Part shown: one piece after another, positions 25,933 through 36,612 of the stretch
How positions within the stretch are numbered: the stretch's first letter is position 1
Layout of the letters: every line of letters starts with the position of its first letter
Assembly: GCA_000510845.1 (NCBI GenBank)
Contig: AZOF01000001.1
Location: 62,001 to 126,000, forward strand
Source: an alpha proteobacterium SCGC AAA028-D10
Lineage (GTDB): Bacteria > Pseudomonadota > Alphaproteobacteria > Pelagibacterales > Pelagibacteraceae
Length of the DNA stretch: 64,000 nt
Direction: 5' to 3'
Translations under genes and position numbers: made by a program
Notes under the pieces: model-generated
Database searches by the model: none
Told to the model about the DNA's origin: nothing
Seen by the model: only the letters and a program-made list of their open reading frames with translations

Positions 25933-27346
25933 TTATTTGGAAAATAAAACATACATCATGATTGTCTATTTTTTTATATACAATATTTTTAACATTTATG
26001 TTTTTTCGATTACATAAACTTGGACCAATATCTTTTGCGATAATAATTGCTGGCTTTTTATAAAAATTATTATTTTCTTCCAAAAAAACTTTTGGTCTAT
26101 TACTTAATTGATAAGATAAATTTCCAGCATACCATTCTGAAAAACCAACATTAGATATCTCGTCTTTTGAAATAGTTTTCCATTCTTTTTCAATTTGTAA
26201 TGCTATTTTTTTTCCTTCATAACCCGTTCTTGTGTCATTATATATTGATCTTAACGAATATAGTGTTGGTGATGCGATTAAAAATATTATTAATAAAATA
26301 TTGAAACTTTTTAATTTTTTTAAATTTATTTGGTCTTGATATAAAAATATAAAAAAAATACCAATCAAAGAATAAAACGGAATCATCCACATTGTTCTTA
26401 TTCTAGAACCAGTAATTACTGAGGTTATTAAAATTAAAAAAAATGGAAGCAGAAATGAAAATAATAAAAAAATAAATTTTTCATTATTTAAAGGTAATTT
26501 AATTTTAATTCTTTTTATTAATAAATAAATTAATAAAAGAAATGGTAATAAGACCGTAATTTGACTTATTATAAATTTAAATGGATTTAATAAATGGTTG
26601 TAATTACTAGCTTCATTTAATCCTCCACGCTTAAGAGCATAATAAATGGTAGTAAAATCATTTTGAATTAACCATTGAAAATGAGGAGCTGTTATTAAGA
26701 AAAAAGTTAATAAAGCATATAAAAAATTAAAATTATTATTTTTCTTTTTTAGCGAAATAAAAATTAAATAAAAAAAAAGAGATATTAATAAATAGGCAAA
26801 GATATATTTTGTTAAAAAACCAAGAGCAGCGAAGGTGCCTAAAAAAATCCAGTCAATAATTTTATTATTTTTTATAGATTTAAAAAAAAAATATATCGTC
26901 CCAATCCATAAAGGGATTTGGCAGATATTTACGTTAAATTGTGGCGTCTCAAATGTGTAAAAAGCAATACTTTCTATTACTAGAATGGATAAAACAATTT
27001 GAGATTTATTTTTTAAAAAAAATGAAGATAGTTTCCATAAAAATATAAAAGAAATAACAATAAATACTTGGCTTAATAAATAATAAATCCAATCTTTATT
27101 TCCAAAAATTTTAAATAGCAGACCTGGTATCCAAGCGCTTAAAGGTGGATGCTTATTGTAACCTAAGTCAAAATCTTGTCCCCACGCTAATGCTTCAATT
27201 ATATCTAAGGGTAAATTTTTATTAGATAAGTAGGGTACGATGGTCCAAACAATTAAGTGATAAAGACATAATAGATAAAAAATATTTTTTTCTTTACCTG
27301 GTTGCATCATTAATGATGATTTAATTGATTCAATGCAACTTGACAC
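25919..27346 (-). CDS. ArnT/PMT-like family 39 glycosyltransferase
   Basis: A 475-residue protein with about 11-12 membrane helices. It has the catalytic Asp-containing first periplasmic loop ALAWGQDFDLGYNKHPPLSAW (in part; about 50-70), typical of the PMT_2 glycosyltransferase group that moves sugars from undecaprenyl-phosphate carriers. GSRIRTMWMIPFYSL and a soluble C-terminal domain follow. An alternative start is the Met pair at residues 13-14. The partner GT2 gene overlaps it, supporting a lipid-sugar pathway. The acceptor is unknown. Confidence 0.82.
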   Translation of the reverse strand: MSSCIESIKSSLMMQPGKEKNIFYLLCLYHLIVWTIVPYLSNKNLPLDIIEALAWGQDFDLGYNKHPPLSAWIPGLLFKIFGNKDWIYYLLSQVFIVISFIFLWKLSSFFLKNKSQIVLSILVIESIAFYTFETPQFNVNICQIPLWIGTIYFFFKSIKNNKIIDWIFLGTFAALGFLTKYIFAYLLISLFFYLIFISLKKKNNNFNFLYALLTFFLITAPHFQWLIQNDFTTIYYALKRGGLNEASNYNHLLNPFKFIISQITVLLPFLLLIYLLIKRIKIKLPLNNEKFIFLLFSFLLPFFLILITSVITGSRIRTMWMIPFYSLIGIFFIFLYQDQINLKKLKSFNILLIIFLIASPTLYSLRSIYNDTRTGYEGKKIALQIEKEWKTISKDEISNVGFSEWYAGNLSYQLSNRPKVFLEENNNFYKKPAIIIAKDIGPSLCNRKNINVKNIVYKKIDNHDVCFIFQINENL

Positions 27347-27378
27347 TATAAAAAAGGAACTTATATTCCCCCATCTTA

Positions 27379-27795
27379 ATGGTTACAAAATTACCAAAAA
27401 ACTACACACCAAGTGCTAAAGAAAAGTACATGTGTGCAAAACATAAAGAATATTTCAGAAGAGTCTTGGAAGAGTCGAAGAAAGAACTAGCTCTTCAAAA
27501 TGATAAAATACTTTTTAATGAGTTAGATGATAATGATACTTCTGCCGATGTTGTTGACCAAGCAACCTCTCAAACAGGTAGAGCTATTGAGATGAGAACA
27601 GTTAATAGGAATAAAAAACTTATTTCTAAAATAGATAAGGCTCTTAAAAAAATTAAAGATGATACTTACGGTTATTGCGAAGAGACAGGTGAACAAATAG
27701 GTTTAAAGAGATTAATAGCTAGACCGATAGCAACCTTGACTGTTGAGGCCCAAGAACGACATGAGAGAGAAGAAAAAATTTTCGCCGAAAGTTAA
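27379..27795 (+). CDS. dksA: RNA polymerase-binding transcription factor DksA, zinc motif reduced
   Basis: A 138-residue DksA. The coiled-coil tip motif DVVDQA (DxxDxA, about 53-58) is intact, so it should reach the RNA polymerase secondary channel. The C-terminal globular domain reads YGYCEETGEQIGLKRLIARP and TLTVEAQE, with one Cys left of the four zinc ligands of the E. coli protein, as seen in zinc-independent DksA variants. DksA acts with (p)ppGpp on rRNA and amino-acid promoters. Its stop overlaps the convergent GST gene by 4 bp. Confidence 0.93.
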   Translation: MVTKLPKNYTPSAKEKYMCAKHKEYFRRVLEESKKELALQNDKILFNELDDNDTSADVVDQATSQTGRAIEMRTVNRNKKLISKIDKALKKIKDDTYGYCEETGEQIGLKRLIARPIATLTVEAQERHEREEKIFAES

Positions 27796-28418
27796 GAAGC
27801 TAAAGGAATTTTTTCTCCTAAATTTTCAGGATCATAACCTTTTACAACAGCAGGTCTTTTAGAAATTTCTTCATACCATCTAGATAAATTCTTATATTTT
27901 TTAATTCCAATCTCATGCCATTCATGACGGCATAACCATGGAAAGGTTGCAATATCAGCAATTGTATACTCGTCACATGCTAAATATTTATTTTTACTAA
28001 GTTGCATATCTAAATATTCATAAATTTTCTTTGCAAGTTCTGAAAATCTATTTTCAGCATATTCGCTTTTGCCTTTATTAAATTTATAAAAATAATGAAG
28101 TTGACCGAGCATAGGACCAACGAAACTTACTTGAACCATTAACCATTCATTAATATTTTTCTCATATTTTTGAGGATAAAATTTAAAATTATTTTTTTTA
28201 GCAAGATAAATTAATATAGCCCCTGATTCAAACACAGTTTCCTGATCATCAATTATAGCTGGAATTTTATTTAAAGGACTAATCTTTAAAAAGTTTTCTG
28301 AGAATTGTTCGTTTTTAGTAATGTCGATTCTTGTTATTTTATATTTTAATTCTAGCTCTTCTAAAAGAATAGAAATTTTTCTACCATTAGGTGTCGGGTA
28401 ATAAAACAACTCAATCAT
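27792..28418 (-). CDS. glutathione S-transferase family protein
   Basis: A 208-residue protein with an N-terminal thioredoxin-like domain (MIELFYYPTPNGRKISILLEE, in part; cis-Pro region NKIPAIID at about 50-57; FESGAILIYLA, glutathione Glu-Ser) and a C-terminal helical domain with YTIADIATFPW (about 147-157). The sequence SPLNKIPAI and WLMVQVSFVGPMLGQ resemble YfcG/YghU-like or Ure2-like disulfide-bond GSTs. The substrate is unknown. It is divergent from the isomerase-like gene with a 41-bp gap. Confidence 0.9.
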   Translation of the reverse strand: MIELFYYPTPNGRKISILLEELELKYKITRIDITKNEQFSENFLKISPLNKIPAIIDDQETVFESGAILIYLAKKNNFKFYPQKYEKNINEWLMVQVSFVGPMLGQLHYFYKFNKGKSEYAENRFSELAKKIYEYLDMQLSKNKYLACDEYTIADIATFPWLCRHEWHEIGIKKYKNLSRWYEEISKRPAVVKGYDPENLGEKIPLAS

Positions 28419-28459
28419 ATAAGCTATTTGTTTTATTTAAATAGTTTATATAAGTACAT

Positions 28460-29059
28460 ATGAAAAAAATTTTGTATTTTTATAGCGTTGCATCTCCATT
28501 TGCTTATCTTGGAAATAAAAGGTTAATAGAAATTTCAAAGAAATATTCAGTAGAAATAATTGAAAAACCAATTGATTTAGTGGGAAAAGTTTTTGTTGCG
28601 ACTGGAGGAGTTCCAGTGCCGCAAAGACATATCTCAAGACAAAATTATAGACTATTAGAATTAAAAAGGTGGGGTGAATTTTTGAATATTAAAATTAATC
28701 AAAAACCAAAATTTTTTCCACCAAAAGATCCTCATACACCAGCATTATTTTGTATAGCAAGTATTGATATGGGAATAAAAATAGAATTTGGCATGAAAGT
28801 TTTAGAACAATTATGGGCACAAGAAAATGATATTTCTAATTTAGAAACACTAAAACTTATAGCAAATGATCTAAAAATTAATTTTGAAGATTTAAATAAA
28901 TTAGCAATGTCAGATAAAATTAAAAATATTTATGAGGCTAATACACAAGAAGCTATTAATATGAACATATTTGGAGTTCCAACTTATATTTACAATAATG
29001 AAATGTTTTGGGGTCAAGATAGACTAGAGTTATTAGAGTATTCTTTAAAAAAAAATTAA
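28460..29059 (+). CDS. 2-hydroxychromene-2-carboxylate isomerase-like (DsbA fold)
   Basis: A 199-residue thioredoxin-fold protein of the kappa-GST/HCCA isomerase group. YSVASPFAYLGNKRL at about 8-22 carries the Ser-Pro in place of a CxxC, PIDLVGKVFVATGG follows, and GVPTYIYNNEMFWGQDRLELLE near the C-terminus (in part; about 175-195) is the family's cis-Pro segment. These enzymes use glutathione and isomerise aromatic breakdown products, but the group is broad and no aromatic pathway is adjacent. The neighbouring GST on the other strand suggests a glutathione-related role. Confidence 0.82.
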   Translation: MKKILYFYSVASPFAYLGNKRLIEISKKYSVEIIEKPIDLVGKVFVATGGVPVPQRHISRQNYRLLELKRWGEFLNIKINQKPKFFPPKDPHTPALFCIASIDMGIKIEFGMKVLEQLWAQENDISNLETLKLIANDLKINFEDLNKLAMSDKIKNIYEANTQEAINMNIFGVPTYIYNNEMFWGQDRLELLEYSLKKN

Positions 29060-29070
29060 AACTCTTTTTG

Positions 29071-29982
29071 ATGAAGGAAAGTTTAATCAATAAACTTAAT
29101 AAATTAAAAAATTATTTTCTAATAAAAGAAAATTTAAATAAAAATTACAAAAATATTTATCTTAAGATTGCAGAGCTAATTTTTTTAAAAAAAATTTCAT
29201 TAAGAAAACCTTTGATTATTGGATTGGCTGGAGGACAAGGATCAGGAAAAACAACATTCGCTCAGTTTTTAAAATTAATTTTAGAGAGCAAGTATAACTT
29301 AAGAACTGTCTCAGTTTCTATTGATGATATTTATAAAACTAAAAAAGAAAGAATTAAAATATCAAAAGAAATAAATAAACTATTTCTTACTAGGGGGGTT
29401 CCAGGCACTCATGATGTTAATTTTTTAACTAAATTCTTTAAAGTTCTAAAAGATAATACACTTAATAAATCTTATTTAATTCCAAAATTTGATAAATCCA
29501 TAGACGACAGATTGCCAAAAAATAAGTGGCATTATGTAGAAAAAAAATTAGATGTATTTATATTAGAAGGATGGTGTGTTGGGGCTAGACCTGAAGAAAA
29601 TAATCGTAAATTAAAAAAAACTATTAATTTATTAGAGTCTTATGAGGATAAAAATTGTAAATGGAGGTTTGCGGTTAATCAACAATTAAAGAATGATTAT
29701 AAAAAATTATTTTCATTTATTGATTTAATGATTTATTTAAAAGTACCGAATTTTAATAAAGTTTTAACTTGGAGAGGCTTGCAGGAGAAAAAATTAGCTT
29801 ATTCTAGAAAAAATATATCTAAAAATAAAAATAAAATAATGTCAGAAAGTGAAATTAAAAGATTTATAATGTTTTATGAGAGAATAACTAAAAAGATGCT
29901 CATAGATATGCCTAAATTTGCTGATATAGTTGTGCCAATAAGTTCAAATCATCAACCTAAAAAAATTATACTAAATAGATGA
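29071..29982 (+). CDS. P-loop kinase, D-glycerate 3-kinase-like
   Basis: A 303-residue kinase with Walker A GLAGGQGSGKTTFAQFL (about 53-69), SVSIDDIYKTKKERI (about 86-100), LTRGVPGTHDV and DVFILEGWCVGARP. This layout matches plant/fungal-type D-glycerate 3-kinase (GLYK) and its bacterial relatives, which phosphorylate glycerate to 3-phosphoglycerate. Uridine kinase/phosphoribulokinase relatives are more distant alternatives. A TTG directly before the ATG at 29071 could extend it by one codon, but the ATG is preferred. The tolC start overlaps its stop by 4 bp. Confidence 0.75.
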   Translation: MKESLINKLNKLKNYFLIKENLNKNYKNIYLKIAELIFLKKISLRKPLIIGLAGGQGSGKTTFAQFLKLILESKYNLRTVSVSIDDIYKTKKERIKISKEINKLFLTRGVPGTHDVNFLTKFFKVLKDNTLNKSYLIPKFDKSIDDRLPKNKWHYVEKKLDVFILEGWCVGARPEENNRKLKKTINLLESYEDKNCKWRFAVNQQLKNDYKKLFSFIDLMIYLKVPNFNKVLTWRGLQEKKLAYSRKNISKNKNKIMSESEIKRFIMFYERITKKMLIDMPKFADIVVPISSNHQPKKIILNR

Positions 29983-31325
29983 GAATTTTAAAAAAATTTT
30001 ATTTTTTGATTTTTTTTATAAGCACGAGTGCTTATGCAGTTGAAAATATTAATAAATCTTTAATTGCTGCGTACTTAAATAATCCAAAACTTAACGCTGA
30101 AAGGGAAAGAACTAAAGCTGTTGATGAGAATTTAGTTCAAGCTTTTAGTGCGTTTAAACCAACAGTTACGATCTCTGCTTACAAAAGTGATACAGATAGT
30201 TCTAAAATAACAAATTCAACGGGTTCTTCTTCGCCCTCAACTAATGCTCAGACAACTGCAAAATCAATTACTATTGAACAAAAAATATTTAATTTTGATG
30301 ATATGTATAATTATCAAAAAGAAAAAAGTTCCGTTGAAATAGCCCGATATACTTTAAAAAAAGTAGAACAAGATGTTCTTCTAGAAGCCGTCGAAGCTTA
30401 TACAGGAACACTTCTTGCTCAAAAGAAAGTTGTTTTTAGCAAAGAAAATTTAGACTTATCTGAAAAACAAGTTGAATTAGACAAAAGTAGATTGGAGCGA
30501 GGAATAATTACAATTTCTGACTTGGCACAATCAGAAAGTTCATTGGCGGCTGCACAATCTAATTTATTAAATGCTGAAAATGAACTGCTGATTACTAAAA
30601 AGAATTTTAAAAATGTTGCAGGTTACGATCCTGTAGATTTAGAAGAAATAAATAATTTAAATTTAACTTTACCTAAATCTTTAGAAGAAACTTCAGCATT
30701 TGCACAAAAAGAAAATCCTATTTTAAAGATTTCGGAATTCTCCCTTAAAAAAGCTGAGGACGAACATAAAATAGCTATAGCTGAACTTTCTCCAACGTTT
30801 AGTTTATCGTTAGACATAACTGATTATGATGGCTACAGTTCAAGTATAGACAAAACAAAACAATCAGTTGCAAAAGCGCAAGCTTCAATTCCTCTTTATC
30901 AAGGAGGAAAGCAGACTTCATTAATTATACAAAAAAGATCTTTATTAGATAGCGCAGAATTAGATCTGCAAACTTCTAAAAATATTGTAGATAGAGATTC
31001 TTATTCTGCATGGTCCAATTTTAAACTTGCCATAAGTAATTTTGAATTAACAAAGTTAAGAGTAAAAGCATCCGAAATTGCATACGAAGGTATTATTCAA
31101 GAGTATGAAGCTGGATCAAGATCAACATTGGATGTCATTACATCAAGATCTACATTGCTTGAATCAAGAGTAAATAATGCAATTACTGATAAGGATAGAA
31201 TTGTTTCTCAATTTAAGCTTTTATCTGTAATAGGTAGTCTCACAGCAAAAAATTTAGCTTTAGAGACAAAACTATATGATCCTAATGATTATCCAAATAA
31301 GAGCTGGATAAGACATATTTTTTAG
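29979..31325 (+). CDS. tolC: TolC family outer membrane efflux protein
   Basis: A 448-residue protein with a signal peptide (residues 1-20, ending SAYA). Duplicated outer-membrane efflux protein repeats are seen: AYLNNPKLNAERERTKAVDE near the N-terminus, LEAVEAYTGTLLAQKKV, ITISDLAQSESSLAAAQSNL (about 178-197) and, in the second repeat, ASIPLYQGGKQTSLI and GSRSTLDVITSRSTLLESRV (quoted at limit). It forms the periplasmic tunnel and outer-membrane channel for tripartite pumps and type I secretion. No adaptor or inner-membrane pump gene is adjacent. It overlaps the kinase gene by 4 bp. Confidence 0.93.
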   Translation: MRILKKFYFLIFFISTSAYAVENINKSLIAAYLNNPKLNAERERTKAVDENLVQAFSAFKPTVTISAYKSDTDSSKITNSTGSSSPSTNAQTTAKSITIEQKIFNFDDMYNYQKEKSSVEIARYTLKKVEQDVLLEAVEAYTGTLLAQKKVVFSKENLDLSEKQVELDKSRLERGIITISDLAQSESSLAAAQSNLLNAENELLITKKNFKNVAGYDPVDLEEINNLNLTLPKSLEETSAFAQKENPILKISEFSLKKAEDEHKIAIAELSPTFSLSLDITDYDGYSSSIDKTKQSVAKAQASIPLYQGGKQTSLIIQKRSLLDSAELDLQTSKNIVDRDSYSAWSNFKLAISNFELTKLRVKASEIAYEGIIQEYEAGSRSTLDVITSRSTLLESRVNNAITDKDRIVSQFKLLSVIGSLTAKNLALETKLYDPNDYPNKSWIRHIF

Positions 31326-31372
31326 TAAAAAATACATATATTTCAAATACTTATAAATATAATTGAATAAAA

Positions 31373-31387
31373 GAACAAAATGTGTAC
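31373..31387 (+). promoter_or_regulatory. candidate LexA/SOS box upstream of recA
   Basis: GAAC-N7-GTAC lies 50 bp before the recA ATG, one base from the alphaproteobacterial SOS box GAAC-N7-GAAC (written GTTC-N7-GTTC on the other strand). It also overlaps an imperfect inverted repeat ACAAAATGT/ACATTTGT. No lexA is in the window, so function is unproven. Confidence 0.4.
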
Positions 31388-31437
31388 ATTTGTTTTATTG
31401 AGTCGTTAAACAATAAAATAAATTAAAAAGGAACAAA

Positions 31438-32550
31438 ATGACTAAAAACACACTTAAAATAGTAAATACTGAGAAAACGGAAGACAAAAAAGAAAAACAA
31501 AAAGCATTAGACGCAGCCATAAGTCAAATAGATCAAAATTACGGAAAAGGTTCTGTAATGAGACTGGGTCAATCTAGAGTTCTTGATATAGAATCTATAT
31601 CAACAGGATCATTAGGATTAGACCTCGCGCTAGGAATTGGAGGTCTTCCAAAAAGTAGAATTGTAGAAATTTATGGACCAGAGTCATCTGGAAAAACTAC
31701 TTTATCATTACAGGTTATTGCTGAGGCGCAAAAAAAAGGTGGAATTTGTGCATTCATTGATGCGGAGCATGCTCTTGATCCAGTTTATGCAAAAAAATTA
31801 GGCGTTAATACTACTGAATTATTAATTTCTCAACCCGATACAGGTGAACAGGCACTTGAGATTGCTGATACTTTAGTTAGATCGGGATCTATTTCTGTCC
31901 TAGTTGTAGATTCTGTTGCTGCTTTAACACCAAGAGCAGAGCTAGAAGGAGAGATGGGAGATCATCATATGGGCTTACAAGCTCGATTAATGAGTCAGGC
32001 TCTAAGAAAGTTGACAGGTTCAGTTTCCAAAACAAACACTATGATTATTTTTATTAATCAAATAAGAATGAAAATAGGAGTTATGTTTGGTAGCCCAGAG
32101 ACAACTGCCGGAGGAAACGCTCTTAAATTTTATTCGTCTGTAAGATTAGATATTAGAAGAATAGGAGCAATTAAAGATAAAGAAGAGATAATTGGTAACC
32201 AAACACGAGTTAAGGTTGTAAAAAATAAAGTTGCCCCTCCATTTAAAGTAGTGGAGTTTGATATTATGTACGGTGAAGGAATTAGCAAACTGGGGGAAGT
32301 TGTTGATTTAGCAGCAAAAGCAAACATTATAGAAAAAGCTGGAGCATGGTATTCCTATAAAGGTGAAAAAGTGGGACAAGGTAGAGAAAATGTTAAGCAA
32401 TACCTCAAGCTAAATCCAAAGATTGCAGCTGAGATTGAAATGGCAGTTAGAGCTAATGCTAAACTAATTTCAGAAAAACTAAGTGATCATTCAGAGAATA
32501 TTTCTGAAGAAAAAGAAGACAATAAAGAAGATAATAAAAAAGATAATTAA
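31438..32550 (+). CDS. recA: recombinase RecA
   Basis: The 370-residue strand-exchange ATPase for homologous recombination. Walker [11 protein letters not shown] (about 78-87), [14 protein letters not shown], Walker B-region [11 protein letters not shown], the L1/L2 DNA-binding loops ([19 protein letters not shown] in part; [34 protein letters not shown] segment) and the [11 protein letters not shown] stretch are all present. The C-terminal tail is acidic and Lys-rich with [11 protein letters not shown] repeats. An AAGGA Shine-Dalgarno site (31428-31432) precedes the ATG. A hairpin terminator follows. Confidence 0.98.
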   Translation: MTKNTLKIVNTEKTEDKKEKQKALDAAISQIDQNYGKGSVMRLGQSRVLDIESISTGSLGLDLALGIGGLPKSRIVEIYGPESSGKTTLSLQVIAEAQKKGGICAFIDAEHALDPVYAKKLGVNTTELLISQPDTGEQALEIADTLVRSGSISVLVVDSVAALTPRAELEGEMGDHHMGLQARLMSQALRKLTGSVSKTNTMIIFINQIRMKIGVMFGSPETTAGGNALKFYSSVRLDIRRIGAIKDKEEIIGNQTRVKVVKNKVAPPFKVVEFDIMYGEGISKLGEVVDLAAKANIIEKAGAWYSYKGEKVGQGRENVKQYLKLNPKIAAEIEMAVRANAKLISEKLSDHSENISEEKEDNKEDNKKDN

Positions 32551-32591
32551 ACTTAGTAAATTTTAACTTAAATATTCCTAATACGTTAATT

Positions 32592-32617
32592 AAAGGCGCT
32601 TTTTAAAAGGCGCCTTT
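32592..32617 (+). terminator. terminator-like hairpin after recA
   Basis: AAAGGCGC (32592-32599) pairs with GCGCCTTT (32610-32617) around a 10-nt A/T loop, 41 bp after the recA stop. The GC-rich core in an AT-rich gap and the closing TTT make it a likely recA terminator ahead of alaS. Confidence 0.75.
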
Positions 32618-32659
32618 AGCATTCTAGACATATATATAAAAAGTTGTATCTATAAGTAG

Positions 32660-35338
32660 ATGGGTACAAAAACACTTACAGAATGCAGAAGCACTTTTAA
32701 AAATTTTTTTGCAAAAAATTCTCATCAGATTCTAGATTCTAGTCCTTTAGTTCCACAAAACGATCCAACATTAATGTTTACCAACTCAGGAATGGTTCAG
32801 TTTAAAAATGTTTTTACAGGTTTAGAAAAACTTCCTTTTAAGAGAGCAACAACTTCTCAAAAATGCGTTAGAGCTGGAGGGAAACATAACGACTTAGAAA
32901 ATGTAGGTTACACTCCGCGACATCATACTTTTTTTGAGATGCTTGGAAATTTTTCATTTGGTGATTATTTTAAAGAATCCGCAATTAAATTTGCTTGGGA
33001 ATTAATTACTAAAGACTATGGAATTTCTAAAGAAAAGCTAACAGTAACGGTTTTTCACGAAGATGATGAGGCATTTAATTTATGGAAAAAAATTGCAGGT
33101 CTGCACGATAGTCGAATTATAAGAATTAAAACAAATGATAATTTTTGGTCAATGGGAGATACCGGCCCATGTGGTCCTTGTTCTGAAATTTTTTATGATC
33201 ATGGAGAGCACCTAAAAGGAGGACTTCCTGGTTCTGTAGATCAAGATGGAAATAGATTTGTTGAAATTTGGAATCTTGTATTTATGCAATTTGAACAAAT
33301 TTCAAAAGATAAAAGAGTTAATTTACCAAAACCTTCGGTGGATACAGGAATGGGGCTTGAGAGGATCGCTGCAGTATTGCAGGGTACTCATGATAATTAT
33401 CAAATAGATTTATTTAAAAACATAATTAAGTCAGCAGAAAATTATATTAATATAAAAGTTTCAGATAAAAATATACCCAGCTACAGAGTTATTGCTGATC
33501 ACTTAAGAGCAACAGCATTTTTAATAGCAGATGGAGTTCTACCTTCAAATGAAGGAAGAGGATATGTTCTAAGAAGAATTATGCGAAGAGCTATGCGTCA
33601 TGCATTTACTTTGGGTTCAGATTTGCCAGTTCTTTATAAAGTTCTTCCAACTCTTATCTCAGAAATGAGCTCTGAATATCCAGAACTGAAAAGAGCAGAT
33701 TCTTTAATTTCTGAAAATTTAAAGTTAGAGGAAGAAAGATTTTCTATAATGCTTAGAAATGGGATGAAAATATTAAATACAGAAATTGTTAATATAAAAA
33801 ATAATAAACTTTCAGGAGAATTAGCTTTTAAATTATATGACACGTATGGATTTCCTTTAGATCTTACTCAGGATTTTTTAAAAGATAAAAAGATATCCGT
33901 AGATGAAGATCAATTTAATGTTTTAATGTTACAAAGTAAAAAAATTGCAAGAGCCTCATGGAAAGGTTCTGGTTCAGATCAAACTTCAAAAATATGGTTT
34001 GAACTTAAGGAAAAGTGCGGTCCTACGGAATTTTTAGGATACAACTCAGAGGCTTCGCAAGGAGTTATTTTATCAATAGTTAATATTGATAAAGAAATTG
34101 ATAGTTCAAATAAAAATTTAGATTTAGCTCTTATCTTAAATCAAACTATATTTTATGGAGAGTCGGGAGGTCAGGTCGGAGATACAGGTTATATTTCTAA
34201 TAATAATTTTAAATTTGAAGTAACAGATACAAAAAAAATGTTTGGCGATCTTTATATCCACTATGGAAAACTTATTTCAGGTGAGATTAAAAAAGGCGAC
34301 CAGGCAGATCTTAAGATTGATTCAGTTAAAAGACAGAATATTAAGGCCAATCATTCCGCAACACATTTACTTCATGAATCATTAAGAAGAACTCTTGGAA
34401 AGCATGTTTCACAAAAAGGAGCATATGTTGGTCCAGATAGATTAAGATTCGATTTTAGTCATAACAAACCAATAACCAATGAAGAAATGATCAAGATTAA
34501 TGATTGTGTTAATAAAATTATTGAACAAAAATCTGATGTTCAAACTAGACTTATGACTCCAAAAGCTGCCGTGGCTGAAGGAGCTTTGGCATTATTTGGT
34601 GAAAAATACGGAGAAGAGGTAAGAGTTTTAACAATGGGTACTGATGGCAATAAGGCTTTTTCCATAGAATTGTGTGGTGGAACACATGTTAAAAATACAC
34701 ATGAAATTGGAAGATTTTCAGTTGTGAGTCAGTCTTCTGTTGCAGCAGGAGTAAGAAGAGTTGAGGCTTTAAGAGATACTCAATTAGCAGAGTACTTAAA
34801 AAATAGAGCAAATGAAAAAGATGAAACCAATCAAAGCAAAATAGCTCAAATCAATGAATTAGAAAAAAAAATAAAAAATTTAGGAGGTAATATTAATGAA
34901 ATTAAAGAAGAAGATATTTCAGCAAGAACTATAGTTTTAAAAAAAACTTTAGAGGATTTAGAGGTTAAAAATATATTATTAGATAAAAGCAAAAATATCA
35001 CCAAAGATATTAATCACAATAAAATAAGCATTAGATTTCAAAGATTATTAGATTATCCTGTAAAAAGAATTCAAAATTTTATTGAAGAACAAAAAAAACA
35101 ATCAATTAAACAAATTATTATTTTATATTCTGTAAATGATGGAAAAGTTACGGTAGCAGTTGGAGTAACTAATGATTTAATTAATGAATATGATGCCTCA
35201 AAATTAGCTAAAGAAATAGGAGTAATTTTGGGTGGGAAAGGCGGAGGTGGAAAAAAAGATTTTGCCCAAGCAAGCGGAGGTTCTGACGCCTCAAAAATAG
35301 AGAGTTCTTTTGAAGAAATTTTAAAAAAAATTAATTAA
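32660..35338 (+). CDS. alaS: alanine--tRNA ligase
   Basis: An 892-residue class II aminoacyl-tRNA synthetase. Catalytic core at the N-terminus ([16 protein letters not shown], motif 2 region [20 protein letters not shown] in part, [25 protein letters not shown]). The tRNA-recognition domain includes [16 protein letters not shown]. The editing domain carries [12 protein letters not shown] and the zinc ligand pattern CGGTH (about residue 673). The C-terminal DHHA1-like region ends with [16 protein letters not shown]. The length is standard. Its stop overlaps the convergent icd gene by 4 bp. Confidence 0.98.
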   Translation: MGTKTLTECRSTFKNFFAKNSHQILDSSPLVPQNDPTLMFTNSGMVQFKNVFTGLEKLPFKRATTSQKCVRAGGKHNDLENVGYTPRHHTFFEMLGNFSFGDYFKESAIKFAWELITKDYGISKEKLTVTVFHEDDEAFNLWKKIAGLHDSRIIRIKTNDNFWSMGDTGPCGPCSEIFYDHGEHLKGGLPGSVDQDGNRFVEIWNLVFMQFEQISKDKRVNLPKPSVDTGMGLERIAAVLQGTHDNYQIDLFKNIIKSAENYINIKVSDKNIPSYRVIADHLRATAFLIADGVLPSNEGRGYVLRRIMRRAMRHAFTLGSDLPVLYKVLPTLISEMSSEYPELKRADSLISENLKLEEERFSIMLRNGMKILNTEIVNIKNNKLSGELAFKLYDTYGFPLDLTQDFLKDKKISVDEDQFNVLMLQSKKIARASWKGSGSDQTSKIWFELKEKCGPTEFLGYNSEASQGVILSIVNIDKEIDSSNKNLDLALILNQTIFYGESGGQVGDTGYISNNNFKFEVTDTKKMFGDLYIHYGKLISGEIKKGDQADLKIDSVKRQNIKANHSATHLLHESLRRTLGKHVSQKGAYVGPDRLRFDFSHNKPITNEEMIKINDCVNKIIEQKSDVQTRLMTPKAAVAEGALALFGEKYGEEVRVLTMGTDGNKAFSIELCGGTHVKNTHEIGRFSVVSQSSVAAGVRRVEALRDTQLAEYLKNRANEKDETNQSKIAQINELEKKIKNLGGNINEIKEEDISARTIVLKKTLEDLEVKNILLDKSKNITKDINHNKISIRFQRLLDYPVKRIQNFIEEQKKQSIKQIIILYSVNDGKVTVAVGVTNDLINEYDASKLAKEIGVILGGKGGGGKKDFAQASGGSDASKIESSFEEILKKIN

Positions 35339-36549
35339 TTTAATTCTTTTTTCAGATTAGAATTTATAGTTTCTAAAAATTCAGTTGTAGTTTGATATTT
35401 TGCATCTTTATTAATTAGAATAGCCAGATCTTTTGTCATGTATCCTTTTTCTACACTCGCAACGCAAACTTTTTCTAAAGTATTAGAAAATTTTATTAAT
35501 TCATTATTACCGTCTAATTTACCTCTGTGCGCGAGTCCCCTTGTCCATGCAAAAATAGAAGCTATAGGATTTGTAGATGTTTGTTTGCCTTTTTGATGTT
35601 CTCTATAATGTCTAGTTACAGTTCCATGAGCAGCTTCAGCCTCAACAGTTTTTCCATCAGGAGTCATTAATACACTCGTCATTAAACCTAAAGATCCAAA
35701 GCCCTGCGCAACAGTATCTGATTGAACATCACCATCATAGTTTTTACAAGCCCATACATATTTTCCACTCCATTTCATAGCACATGCAACCATGTCATCT
35801 ATTAATCTATGTTCATAAGTAATTCCGAGCTCACTAAATTTTGATTTAAATTCTTTTTCATAAACTTCTTGGAACAAATCTTTAAATCTCCCATCATATG
35901 CTTTTAGAATTGTATTTTTTGTAGATAGATAAACTGGCCATTTTCTTAAAATCCCATAATTTAAACATGCTCTTGCAAAGTCTTTGATTGAATCTTCCAA
36001 GTTATACATAGCAAGCGCAACACCTGGGCCCGTAAAATTAAATACTTCATGTTCGATTGTTTGTTTATTATCCTCTGATACCCACTGAACTTTAAGTTTA
36101 CCTTTTCCTGGTACTTTAAAATCTGTTGCTTTGTATTGATCTCCAAAAGAATGTCTTCCAATCACTATAGGATCTGTCCAGGAAGGAACTAATTTTGGAA
36201 TATTTTTACAAATAATAGGTTCTCTAAATATAGTTCCGCCTAATATATTTCTGATAGTTCCATTAGGAGATTTCCACATTTTTTTAAGCTTAAATTCCTT
36301 TACCCTTTCTTCATCAGGAGTAATTGTTGCGCACTTAACACCAACACCATATTTTTTAATTGCGTTAGCAGAATCAATTGTTATTTGATCCTCAGTTTTA
36401 TCTCTACTTTCTATGCCTAAATCAAAATATTTAAGATCTATATCAAGGTAGGGAAGTATTAGTTTTTGTTTAATAAAATCCCAAATAATTCTCGTCATTT
36501 CGTCACCGTCAAGCTCAACGACAGGATTTTTGACTTTTATTTTTGACAT
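35335..36549 (-). CDS. icd: NADP-dependent isocitrate dehydrogenase
   Basis: Oxidises isocitrate to 2-oxoglutarate in the TCA cycle, giving NADPH. The 404-residue protein is of the eukaryotic-like homodimeric class common in alphaproteobacteria ([21 protein letters not shown], in part, at the start). Substrate-binding elements include [20 protein letters not shown] (about 91-110), [40 protein letters not shown] (in part) and the coenzyme segment [16 protein letters not shown]. The length is normal. Confidence 0.97.
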   Translation of the reverse strand: MSKIKVKNPVVELDGDEMTRIIWDFIKQKLILPYLDIDLKYFDLGIESRDKTEDQITIDSANAIKKYGVGVKCATITPDEERVKEFKLKKMWKSPNGTIRNILGGTIFREPIICKNIPKLVPSWTDPIVIGRHSFGDQYKATDFKVPGKGKLKVQWVSEDNKQTIEHEVFNFTGPGVALAMYNLEDSIKDFARACLNYGILRKWPVYLSTKNTILKAYDGRFKDLFQEVYEKEFKSKFSELGITYEHRLIDDMVACAMKWSGKYVWACKNYDGDVQSDTVAQGFGSLGLMTSVLMTPDGKTVEAEAAHGTVTRHYREHQKGKQTSTNPIASIFAWTRGLAHRGKLDGNNELIKFSNTLEKVCVASVEKGYMTKDLAILINKDAKYQTTTEFLETINSNLKKELN

Positions 36550-36612
36550 AGTATTTTTTGATATTAATAAAAAATATTTTTATATAGTATGTTTTTAACT
36601 AATTAAATAATT

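Noticed and set aside
28460..29059. DsbA-type disulfide oxidoreductase
   Set aside because: The CxxC position is replaced by Ser-Pro and there is no signal peptide; the HCCA isomerase/kappa-GST group fits better.
35335..35338. Frequent 1-14 bp overlaps between convergent and tandem genes as assembly artefacts
   Set aside because: The overlapping genes all keep intact ends and normal lengths, and such packing is typical of streamlined genomes.
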